Origin: Deltaproteobacteria bacterium
Lineage (GTDB): Bacteria > Myxococcota_A > UBA9160 > SMWR01
Reading direction: 5' to 3'
Length of the DNA: 52,168 nt
Assembly: GCA_002729515.1 (NCBI GenBank)
Contig: PBYF01000120.1
Span: 1-52,168, forward strand
Part shown: in pieces, positions 43,973-51,548 of the stretch
Numbering within the stretch: the stretch's first letter is position 1
Layout of the letters: the number at the start of each line of letters is the position of its first letter
Position numbers and translations under genes: made by a program
Notes under the pieces: model-generated
Seen by the model: the letters and a program-made list of their open reading frames with translations, nothing else
Databases searched by the model: none
Told to the model about the DNA's origin: nothing

Positions 43973-45303
43973 CCCAGCGCCTCGAGCGCGGCTTTGTCGC
44001 GCGGCGTCAGCACCGAGTGGGCCAGCCCTCCCTTCTGGCGAGTCCGCCACTCCTGGATCAGGGCCGACATCGCGTCGGCCCTACCCGGCGAGTCCAGCGA
44101 CACGTCGCTCTGCTCGGTGCCGTCCCCGCGGAGGTCGTAGAGTTCTCGGCGCCCCTCGTCGGCCGCCTCGAAGTACTTCCAGGCCCCACGCCGCACGCCG
44201 AAGCCGTAACCGACTTCCGTCGCAGCGCCCGCCTTTGCCGCCGGATAGGGACGCTGCAGAAAGATTGGACGCGAGAGATCCGGTGCAACCGAGCGATGCA
44301 CGTGCGGCATGAGATCGATGCCCTCGAACGAAGCACCGCCGGCATCGATATCCAGGGCGGATACCACGGTGGGCAGGACATCGATCAGGCGCGCCGGCTG
44401 TTCGATGCGGAGGGAGGCATCGATCCGTTCGGGCCAGCGAAGGATGAACGGAATCCTCACCTCCTCTTCGTAGGTGGTCCGGTTGTGGAACTGCCAGCCG
44501 TGATCGAAGAGCCCTTCCCCATGATCGGAAACGATCACGACGAGCGTATTCTCCCAATCTCGTGATTCCGAGAAGTAGTCGACGAGCTTTCCGATCGCCT
44601 CATCCGCGTAGCGCACATTCGCGTCGTAGCGCGCGATGATCTGCTCCCGGCGCGACATACCCGGGCCGATGAAGAAATCTTCGAACCGCTGCGGGCGGCG
44701 GTGCGGACCGTGTGGATCGAAGAGATGAATCCAAAGGAAGAGCGGCGATGCGGGCGCTTCGGTCTCGAGCCAGTCCAGCGCCGCATCGACCGTGGCGCTT
44801 CCGTCCCGATCGAACCCCCCCTCCACCCGAAGCTGCTCCCAGATCGGGTCGCGCACCCTGGAGGAGTCGACCGAAAATTCGTCATCGAAGTATTCGAATC
44901 CCTGCGCCATGCCGAAGCGCCGCGAGACGGGGTAGGAGCTGACGAAGGCGGCCGTCCGGTAGCCGTTGCGACCCAGGATTTCTGCCAGCGTCACGGCTTC
45001 TTCAGAAAGCGCGAGCCCGTTGCGCACCAGGCCCAGGCCCAGCGGCTCCTTCGAGGTGAAGAGCGCTGCGTGCGCGGGAGTGGTCGTTCCCATCGGGGCG
45101 TAGGCCACTTCGAACGCAGCTCCTTCGGCCGCCACGGCGTCGATGCGCGGCGTGGTGGCGCGGCTGTAGCCGTAGCTCCCGACGTGATCCGCACGCAGCG
45201 TGTCGACGACCACGAGCAGAACATCCGGCGGGCCCGCACCGCCCAAAGGGGAGCAGGCCGCGAACGGGAATGCCAGGAGCACTGCGGCCACGCGGATTCT
45301 CAC
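43948..45303 (-). CDS. Sulfatase/alkaline-phosphatase superfamily lipoprotein (copy 4)
   Basis: A 451-residue predicted lipoprotein (AFPFAAC, C17). LLVVVDTLRADHVGSYGYSR, LWIHLFDPHGPHRR, IVSDHGEGLFDHGWQFHNRT and LEALGYG mark the superfamily. The nucleophile loop TTTPAHAALFTS puts Thr74 at the formylglycine position. The GTG start at 45303 overlaps the YfhO-like stop as GTGA, so the two are probably made together. The gene converges on copy 3 with a 25-bp overlap of the two coding ends. Confidence 0.85.
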   Translation of the reverse strand: MRIRVAAVLLAFPFAACSPLGGAGPPDVLLVVVDTLRADHVGSYGYSRATTPRIDAVAAEGAAFEVAYAPMGTTTPAHAALFTSKEPLGLGLVRNGLALSEEAVTLAEILGRNGYRTAAFVSSYPVSRRFGMAQGFEYFDDEFSVDSSRVRDPIWEQLRVEGGFDRDGSATVDAALDWLETEAPASPLFLWIHLFDPHGPHRRPQRFEDFFIGPGMSRREQIIARYDANVRYADEAIGKLVDYFSESRDWENTLVVIVSDHGEGLFDHGWQFHNRTTYEEEVRIPFILRWPERIDASLRIEQPARLIDVLPTVVSALDIDAGGASFEGIDLMPHVHRSVAPDLSRPIFLQRPYPAAKAGAATEVGYGFGVRRGAWKYFEAADEGRRELYDLRGDGTEQSDVSLDSPGRADAMSALIQEWRTRQKGGLAHSVLTPRDKAALEALGYGESPSR

Positions 45304-47117
45304 GACGCCGGACCGCGACGGCGGCTCCACACCACCATCCCCGCGAGACCGGCCAGGCTCACGGACGTCACGAGAGCACCAATGACGAAGCTCTTCGGGC
45401 GATAGACGAGTTCCAGCCGGATATCCGAGGCATCGACCGCCACCGCCAACAACCCGTCCCGCGCCAAGACCTCACCCGGCTCCACACCGTCCGCTCCGTA
45501 GCGCAGAAGGCGCCAGCCCGGAGCGTGATTCTGATTGACTACGACCGTACCCGCCCGCTCCGCCTTCACGTCGAGCACCAGTTGGTTCGGCGACCAGCTC
45601 CTGAAGTCGACGCGGCCCCCGGTCCCTTCCAGATACACCTCTCCCCGATAACCTCTTCCCCGAGGGAACGCCGCCCGAGAAGGAATCGGCACGACCTCGT
45701 AGCCGCGGGTGGATCCTCGGTTCGAGAGAAATGCCGGATACACGCCACTGAGTGTGCTGTAGAGCGGATTCGAATTCCGCCTCCGCCAGCCCCTCGCGTC
45801 GTATTCGGGCAGGGAGAGAATCTGGCGGAACTCGGCATCGCGGCGAACCGGGATCGGCTCGATGGGAAACGCCTCCCGGAACACCGGAGCGCTCACAAGA
45901 ACCAGGTCCGTCAACATGGCCAATACCAGCGCCGCCGCGGCCAGCGTCCCCGCGGCGGCACTCGACGTCCAGCCCGCAACGCGGATCTGTACAGCCTCGA
46001 CCCCGAAGCCGACGAAGACCGCAAAGACCAGGACGGCGACGATTCCGAAGCGCTGCGTCAAGCGCATGTTGTCCAGAACGGGCAGCTCGTGCAGCCCGCT
46101 CCAGAGGCTGATGGGCACCTGACTGCCCAACGTGGTCCACACGAAGAGCAGCAAGACGAGCAGCAACGGAGCCCGCCGGCGCGGCCCCCGGACCACTCCA
46201 AATAGGAATAGCACCAGCGCGAGGAGGCCCACGTAGAGGCCCTCGTGCATCCAGCCCAGAAATTCTCCGGGGCGGTCCGCGTAGGCGGACGCGAGTGTCT
46301 GACTCCGAGCGAAGAGCGCGTTCCCGAGCGCTTCGATCGTATAGCCGGTTTCTGCACTCGTTGTCCGAGGATGCTCGAGCATGAGTTCGACGACCGGCAG
46401 GAGCTTCACGGCTGAGACCAGAACCGTCAGACCGGCGATAGCTGCCAACGCCGCAGTGTGGCGAGCGACGGTCCCTTGACGCAAGACGAGGCAAGCTGCC
46501 GAGTAAAATGCAAAGAGCAGCACGGTCATTACGAACAAGTAGATGCCGCCCCCGAAGAACATGAGCACGAGCGCGAGACTCGCGGCGAGCGAATAGCGCA
46601 GATCTTCGATGGACTTCAGGTAGAAGAGAAAGGCCCAGGGCAGATACGCGACGTTGAGGGCCCAGGTGTGCCCGACGGTCATGTGGATCGCATACCAGCT
46701 GTTCAGAATGGCGACGAAGGCGGCGGCCAGGGCACCTAGACGACCGGCTCCCAGGTGACGCAGAAGGTGAAAGGCACCGAGCATGCCCACCACGAGGGAG
46801 AGCACGATCTCGAGCTTCAGGCCCACGACCTCGCCGAAGAGAAGCGTCAACGCGAAGGTCGGGGCGAGGACCCGCGATTCGGGATTCGCGAGGAGCGGAA
46901 CGCCAGACCAGTTGTACGGATTCCAGAGCGGGAACTCAAAGTGCTCGAGGAGCGTGGCACGGGCAACGGCGTGATGGAACAGATGCTGGTCCCAGTCGAG
47001 GATCCCCCAATTGTGAAGCTCCGAAAGGACCGGCCCTGCAAGAACCAGCGCAACGGCACACAGCAGGAGGACGACACCGATCTCGGCGACGACCGGCCTG
47101 GAGCCAAGGGTGCTCAA
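45300..47117 (-). CDS. YfhO-like multipass membrane protein
   Basis: A 605-residue protein with about 13 membrane helices. The first loop has WGILDWDQHLFHHAVA (D41, D43), then FPLWNPYNWSGVPLLANPES, typical of the YfhO family of GT-C-like proteins, and a periplasmic beta-rich tail (about 480-570) including VNQNHAPGWRLLRYG. YfhO in Gram-positives is implicated in glycosylating lipoteichoic acid. The start is a TTG at 47117 with only a weak ribosome site. It is the first gene of a pair with sulfatase-superfamily copy 4. Confidence 0.8.
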   Translation of the reverse strand: MSTLGSRPVVAEIGVVLLLCAVALVLAGPVLSELHNWGILDWDQHLFHHAVARATLLEHFEFPLWNPYNWSGVPLLANPESRVLAPTFALTLLFGEVVGLKLEIVLSLVVGMLGAFHLLRHLGAGRLGALAAAFVAILNSWYAIHMTVGHTWALNVAYLPWAFLFYLKSIEDLRYSLAASLALVLMFFGGGIYLFVMTVLLFAFYSAACLVLRQGTVARHTAALAAIAGLTVLVSAVKLLPVVELMLEHPRTTSAETGYTIEALGNALFARSQTLASAYADRPGEFLGWMHEGLYVGLLALVLFLFGVVRGPRRRAPLLLVLLLFVWTTLGSQVPISLWSGLHELPVLDNMRLTQRFGIVAVLVFAVFVGFGVEAVQIRVAGWTSSAAAGTLAAAALVLAMLTDLVLVSAPVFREAFPIEPIPVRRDAEFRQILSLPEYDARGWRRRNSNPLYSTLSGVYPAFLSNRGSTRGYEVVPIPSRAAFPRGRGYRGEVYLEGTGGRVDFRSWSPNQLVLDVKAERAGTVVVNQNHAPGWRLLRYGADGVEPGEVLARDGLLAVAVDASDIRLELVYRPKSFVIGALVTSVSLAGLAGMVVWSRRRGPAS

Positions 47118-47169
47118 TGGGGTCTCGTCGGCCTCCGGTCGATGCAGCTAGAGGGATAGCCGATCGGGT

Positions 47170-47175
47170 TATGAT
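47170..47175 (+). promoter_or_regulatory. Candidate -10 element for the SDR gene
   Basis: TATGAT lies 19 bases before the TTG start of the SDR gene, just upstream of AGGAGG (47181-47186). No convincing -35 hexamer is visible. Confidence 0.35.
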
Positions 47176-47194
47176 GCCATAGGAGGACACGCAC

Positions 47195-48040
47195 TTGGAT
47201 CGCAGAATCGCGCTCGTCACCGGAGCCAGTCGTGGAATCGGCAAGGCCACCGCTCTGCGTCTCGCGGAAGCGGGGCTCGACGTGGCGATCACGGCGCGCA
47301 CGCTCCGCGAGGGCGAGCGCTACGAGCACTCGTGGACGGTCAAGAGAAGCGATACGAGCGCCATGCCGGGAAGCCTCGAAATCACCGCTGCGGCGGTTGA
47401 AAAGCTGGGACGGCGGGCGCTTCCGGTTCGCATGGATCTCCTCGTTCCCGCGAGTATCGAGGCGGCCGTCGCCCGCACGCGGGAGGCCTTCGGGCGCATC
47501 GATGTGCTGATCAACAATGCGGTCACGACCGGTCCCGGGAGCCTCGACACATTCCTCGACACTCCGCTCGACGTCCTCGAGCGTTACCTGCGCGGCAACG
47601 TGCTGGCGGGTGCACAGCTCACGCGGCTGGTACTCCCCGAACTACTCGAACGCGAGAACGGCACCGTCCTCAACGTCACCTCGTATGCCGGCCAGTACGA
47701 TCCCCCGGCACCCGCGGGCAGCGGCGGCTGGAGCTTCGCCTACGCGGCCTCGAAGGCCGCATTCCACCGGCTGGCCGGTGTGCTCGCTGTCGAGCACCGG
47801 GATTCCGGCGTGCGCTTCTTCAACCTCGACCCGGGCACCGTCGCCACGGAGATGATGCAGCGCAACCAGCAGGCACAGAATCTCGAAGACTTCGAAGCCG
47901 TTCCCATGGACGTACCCGCCGCCGCCATCACCTGGCTGGCCACGTCGCCCGAGGCCGCCGACCTGAACGGCCAGGTGCTCCACGCCTACAAGCTCTGCAA
48001 GACTCACGCGCTGGTTCCCGGCTGGCCCCCGGCTCGCTGA
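47195..48040 (+). CDS. Short-chain dehydrogenase/reductase
   Basis: A 281-residue classical SDR. The cofactor loop is VTGASRGIG (8-16), with INNAV (106-110), Ser163 in NVTSYAG and catalytic YAASK (Y183, K187), so the active site is intact. A roughly 20-residue insert after the second strand (GERYEHSWTVKRSDTSAMPG) is unusual and may form part of the cofactor or substrate lid. The TTG start has AGGAGG eight bases upstream. It is divergent from the YfhO-like gene and converges on the symporter gene across a perfect palindrome. Confidence 0.9.
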   Translation: MDRRIALVTGASRGIGKATALRLAEAGLDVAITARTLREGERYEHSWTVKRSDTSAMPGSLEITAAAVEKLGRRALPVRMDLLVPASIEAAVARTREAFGRIDVLINNAVTTGPGSLDTFLDTPLDVLERYLRGNVLAGAQLTRLVLPELLERENGTVLNVTSYAGQYDPPAPAGSGGWSFAYAASKAAFHRLAGVLAVEHRDSGVRFFNLDPGTVATEMMQRNQQAQNLEDFEAVPMDVPAAAITWLATSPEAADLNGQVLHAYKLCKTHALVPGWPPAR

Positions 48041-48062
48041 GGGGCACGCGTGCCCCTCAGCG
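48035..48062. terminator. 28-bp perfect palindrome, likely bidirectional terminator
   Basis: A perfect 28-base inverted repeat, with centre GGGGCACGCGTGCCCC, spans the SDR stop codon (48038-48040) and ends six bases before the symporter stop. It would form the same 12-13 bp stem in either transcript, which suits convergent genes. No long T-tracts flank it. Confidence 0.6.
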
Positions 48063-48067
48063 GCTTC

Positions 48068-49504
48068 TCAGCGAGGTCGCCGCAACGAGAGGCAGGCGGC
48101 GAGCGCAAAGTTGAGCACCAGACCGACGACGCCGATGTGGATGCCAGCGAGGCGCTTCTCGCCGAGCAACGCACCGCCCACCGCGAGCAGGCTGCCCGCC
48201 AGGATGCCCACCAGAACGGGTCCGGCGCGCAGACCGCGCCAGTGGAGTGCGAGCAGGAAGGCTGGAACGCACTGGATGAGGAGCTCCATCTTCAGTTCGA
48301 TCAGCCCCCAAAGCGTCACATCGCGGGCCACCAGTGCGAGACCCGCCATCGCGACCATTACGAAGGCGGCGATGCGCTTTCCCAGGCGCGTGGCGCCGGC
48401 GTCCCAGTGGGCCCGGCCGAGCAGGTCCTCGGCCAGCATCGAGCCGAGCGAGAGCAGCACCGAATCCGCCGTTGACATGATCGCGGCGAGCGCACCGAGG
48501 AACACGAGCACGGCCGCCACCAACGCGACCGGTCCGGCCGCGGCCCACTCCTCCAGGAGCCGGGGCATCACCGAATCCGCCTCGACCGCACCGAGGCCAG
48601 TAAAGCGCGGGATGGCGGCGAGACCGATCAGCGTGACGACCAGCGTCGTCGTGATCGGCATGAAAGTCATGAGCGCCATGGATCGTTGCAGCGTGCGGCC
48701 GCTCCGGGCTGCGTAGACGCGTTGGATCGCCTGGGGGTAGACGACGCTGGCGAGCCCCATCAAGACGATCGTGCTGAACCAGTTCGTCCTCTCCCGGGTG
48801 CTGGGTACCTCGATCGTCTCCGGCCGCACCGCAGCCACCGCCTCGCTCAGGGAGGCAAGCCCCCCAGCCTCGATGAGCAACCACCCGAGCAACGCCGAAA
48901 GACCCACCAACATCAGGATCGCCTGGCCGGCATCAGTCCACGCCACCGCACGCATGCCGCCCAGGGTCTCGTAGAACAACACGGTCGCCGCCAGCAGACA
49001 AACACCCAGCTCGTAGGAGACGATCCCGCCCGTCACGTGCTCCGCCATCACACCCATGGCCTTGAGTTGGGCGAAGAGAAAGTTCGCGAGGGCCACGATC
49101 ATGAGGCCCGCCACGGCCAGACGCAGGGCGTTGCCGGCTGGCTCCGCTCCAAAGCGGTGACGCACCCAGTCACCCGGAGTCACGAAACCCTCCCGCACCG
49201 CGACGGGTCTCAGGCGTGGGACCAGCAGGTGAAAGGCCACCACGATCGACATCATGAAGCCCGTCGCCATGATCCAGGAGAAGCCGCGGCGATAGGCTTC
49301 TCCCGGGTAGCCCAACAGCGAGTTGCCGCTATAGGCGGTGGCATACAAGGTCAGGAAGAGCACGAAGACGCCGAGGTCCCGGCTTGCCAGGAAGTGATCC
49401 GCAGGGGAGTCATCGCGGCGCGCGCGGCGCGCCAATTCCGCGATTACGGCCAGGCCGGCCACGTAAGCGAGCAGGGCCGCGAAGCCCGCCTGGCCGAAGC
49501 TCAC
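48068..49504 (-). CDS. Sodium:solute symporter (SSS family)
   Basis: A 478-residue protein with about 13 membrane helices. LYATAYSGNSLLGYPGEAYRRG, the central GGMRAVAWTDAGQ (the SSS signature region) and TADSVLLSLGSMLAEDL are typical of pantothenate- or proline-type Na+/solute symporters. The GTG start at 49504 overlaps the stop of a small DUF3311-like gene as GTGA. Pairing of SSS transporters with small DUF3311 proteins is common. Substrate is unknown. Confidence 0.9.
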   Translation of the reverse strand: MSFGQAGFAALLAYVAGLAVIAELARRARRDDSPADHFLASRDLGVFVLFLTLYATAYSGNSLLGYPGEAYRRGFSWIMATGFMMSIVVAFHLLVPRLRPVAVREGFVTPGDWVRHRFGAEPAGNALRLAVAGLMIVALANFLFAQLKAMGVMAEHVTGGIVSYELGVCLLAATVLFYETLGGMRAVAWTDAGQAILMLVGLSALLGWLLIEAGGLASLSEAVAAVRPETIEVPSTRERTNWFSTIVLMGLASVVYPQAIQRVYAARSGRTLQRSMALMTFMPITTTLVVTLIGLAAIPRFTGLGAVEADSVMPRLLEEWAAAGPVALVAAVLVFLGALAAIMSTADSVLLSLGSMLAEDLLGRAHWDAGATRLGKRIAAFVMVAMAGLALVARDVTLWGLIELKMELLIQCVPAFLLALHWRGLRAGPVLVGILAGSLLAVGGALLGEKRLAGIHIGVVGLVLNFALAACLSLRRPR

Positions 49505-49710
49505 GTCCCGTCCTCGTCGATGTCGGTGAGCAGCCAGGCGGCGGCATTCAGCACCGCCACCGCGACATAGCACCCGATCGCCACGACGACCCAGTCGGGC
49601 AGGCCGAACCCGCTGCCACCGGTCTCCCCGCCGCTCCGGTACCAGGGAACCGAGAGCACGTAGAGCCCTCCGATTCCCGCCAGGAGCATCCGGCGCAAGT
49701 AACGCTTCAC
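49501..49710 (-). CDS. Small two-helix membrane protein, DUF3311-like
   Basis: A 69-residue protein with two membrane helices (about LLAGIGGLYVLSVPWY and WVVVAIGCYVAVAVLNAAAWLL) and an acidic tail (DIDEDGT). Small proteins like this precede SSS symporters in many genomes and may be accessory subunits. The GTG start overlaps the SRAP stop (GTGA, 49707-49710) and its own stop overlaps the symporter start (GTGA, 49501-49504). Confidence 0.75.
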   Translation of the reverse strand: MKRYLRRMLLAGIGGLYVLSVPWYRSGGETGGSGFGLPDWVVVAIGCYVAVAVLNAAAWLLTDIDEDGT

Positions 49711-50393
49711 GGCATCTCCTCCGGCGGCGGTGGTGCGAGACAGCCCGCGTCGTCGAACTCCGGCCGATTTACGCGGCGGCTCACCGGCGTGAACTCGAGT
49801 TCCGAGTCCGGACGCGGCAGGAGCAATGGCAGCAGCGCTGCCGCGTCCTTCCGGTCCCGGTCCAACCAGAGGTCCCAATGCTCGGAAGGCAGGATCGCGG
49901 GCATGCGGTCATGAACTGGAGCGAGGCGCGCGTTGGCTGGGACTGTGACCAGGGTACAGGTCTCGAGCCAGCTCCCTTCCTCGACGCGCCACCGCTCGTG
50001 CAGACCCGCAATGGCGAAGGGACTGCGATCCGGTCGTCGCACATGGTGCGGCTTGCGGGGACCCCGCGCCGCCGCGGCCCACTCGTAGAATCCGTCCGCC
50101 GGAACCAGGCAGCGCCGCTGACGGAACGCGTCGCGAAAGGAAGGCTTCTCCGCCACGGTTTCGCCGCGCGCGTTGATGAGTCTCGAACCGATCCGCGGGT
50201 CCTTCGCCCAGGGGGGCACAAGCCCCCAGCGGCGGAGCCGAATTTCGCGATCCCCGCCCGCGCGAGCGCATACGGTCGCAACGTCCTGAGTCGGCGCAAT
50301 GTTGTAGCGCGGTGAGAGATCGGGCACCGAATCGAGTTCGAAGACGCGCGCGATCTCTTCCGGCGGCGAGGTGAGCGTGAACCGGCCGCACAC
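49707..50393 (-). CDS. SRAP-domain (HMCES/YedK) abasic-site protein
   Basis: A 228-residue SRAP protein. After removal of Met1, Cys2 (MCGRFTL) becomes the N-terminal nucleophile that crosslinks abasic sites in single-stranded DNA. N31 in RYNIAPTQ, the E in GFYEW and the H in VHDRMPAIL complete the usual active site. The GTG at 50393 is certain for this reason, and AGGAGGGG precedes it; in-frame ATG codons upstream would bury the Cys. It heads an operon with a DUF3311-like protein and a symporter, an odd pairing for a DNA-repair gene. Confidence 0.92.
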   Translation of the reverse strand: MCGRFTLTSPPEEIARVFELDSVPDLSPRYNIAPTQDVATVCARAGGDREIRLRRWGLVPPWAKDPRIGSRLINARGETVAEKPSFRDAFRQRRCLVPADGFYEWAAAARGPRKPHHVRRPDRSPFAIAGLHERWRVEEGSWLETCTLVTVPANARLAPVHDRMPAILPSEHWDLWLDRDRKDAAALLPLLLPRPDSELEFTPVSRRVNRPEFDDAGCLAPPPPEEMP

Positions 50394-50461
50394 GGCTATC
50401 GTCCCCTCCTGGCGGCTACAGTACCGCGTCCCCGCCATCCAGAGGAAATCGGAAGATCGCA

Positions 50462-51385
50462 GTGCCGAATCGCCTGCAGCAGACCAAATCGCTCCAACCC
50501 GCCGCCCTCCTCGCCGTGCGGAGCGCGATCGGCGGCGGGCTGATGGGACTGGCGAACCTGGTGCCCGGGATCAGCGGCGGCACCATGCTCCTGGCGGCCG
50601 GCGTCTACCCGGCTTTTATCGGTGCGATCGCCGAGGTGACGACGCTGCGCTTCCGGCCGCGCTCGCTACTGCTGCTGGCGAGTGTCGCCACCGCTGCCGG
50701 ACTCACGATCCTGCTGCTGGCGGGCAGCGTGAAGAGCCTGGTCCAAGACCACCGCTGGATCATGTACAGCCTCTTCATCGGCCTCACGCTCGGAGGCGTA
50801 CCGCTGCTGTGGCGCATGGCGCGCCCCGCGACACCCGGTCTGTTTGCCGCCGCCACCGTGTCGTTCGGCCTGATGGCCGTCATGGCGGCGACTTCGAGCG
50901 CCGGTGGCGGAGCGGACGAGCGCAGCCTCACGCTCGTCTTCCTCGCCGGCGTCGCCGCTTCTTCGGCAATGATCCTACCCGGAGTGAGCGGCGCTTACCT
51001 GCTGCTGCTCCTGGGACAATACGAGCCGATCCTCGAGACGATCGACCAGCTGCGGCGCGGTGTCGTGGGAGACGGTACCGCCGGACCGGACGTCGCGCTG
51101 ATCCTCGACGCGATGTGGATCGTGGTTCCGCTCGGGCTCGGCATCGTGGTCGGTGTGGTCGGCGTGAGCAACCTGTTGCGCTGGCTTCTCGAGCGCGCGG
51201 AGAAGGCGACCCTCGGCGCGCTGCTCGGACTACTGCTCGGCGCGGTCGTGGGCTTGTGGCCCTTTACGGAGAGCCCGGATCCGACCCCCGGACAGTTCGG
51301 CGGTGCGACCGCTTTCGTCCTGGCCGGGTTCGCAACAACCGTCCTACTGGGGCGGCTTGGGGGGACTGGGGACGACGAAGGGTAG
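50462..51385 (+). CDS. DUF368 family undecaprenyl-phosphate translocase (PopT-like)
   Basis: A 307-residue protein with about eight membrane helices. The two inverted-repeat signatures GLANLVPGISGGTM and SSAMILPGVSGAYLLLLLGQYE are the hallmark of DUF368. Members of this family (PopT) recycle undecaprenyl phosphate across the membrane, which serves peptidoglycan and other lipid-linked glycan pathways. The GTG start is chosen because it precedes the first signature at the usual distance, with AGAGGAAA about 16 bases upstream. It is divergent from the SRAP gene. Confidence 0.88.
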   Translation: MPNRLQQTKSLQPAALLAVRSAIGGGLMGLANLVPGISGGTMLLAAGVYPAFIGAIAEVTTLRFRPRSLLLLASVATAAGLTILLLAGSVKSLVQDHRWIMYSLFIGLTLGGVPLLWRMARPATPGLFAAATVSFGLMAVMAATSSAGGGADERSLTLVFLAGVAASSAMILPGVSGAYLLLLLGQYEPILETIDQLRRGVVGDGTAGPDVALILDAMWIVVPLGLGIVVGVVGVSNLLRWLLERAEKATLGALLGLLLGAVVGLWPFTESPDPTPGQFGGATAFVLAGFATTVLLGRLGGTGDDEG

Positions 51386-51548
51386 TCGGCTGCCCACCCC
51401 TTCCTCACCATCCTGTCGCGGCGACCGGCAAGCACCGCGCAACTCGGCACCCGAGCCACCCGGTCCGGCGCGCGAAGCTCCGTCGCAGCGCGAATTCGCA
51501 CGGAACTTGCAACGTCAAAGGGATCATCCGTGTACGCGGAGGTCACCG

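Noticed and set aside
29827-45303. Classical formylglycine sulfatases
   Set aside because: No CxPSR or SxPxR motif in any of the four copies; Thr occupies the key position and no maturation enzyme is in the window.
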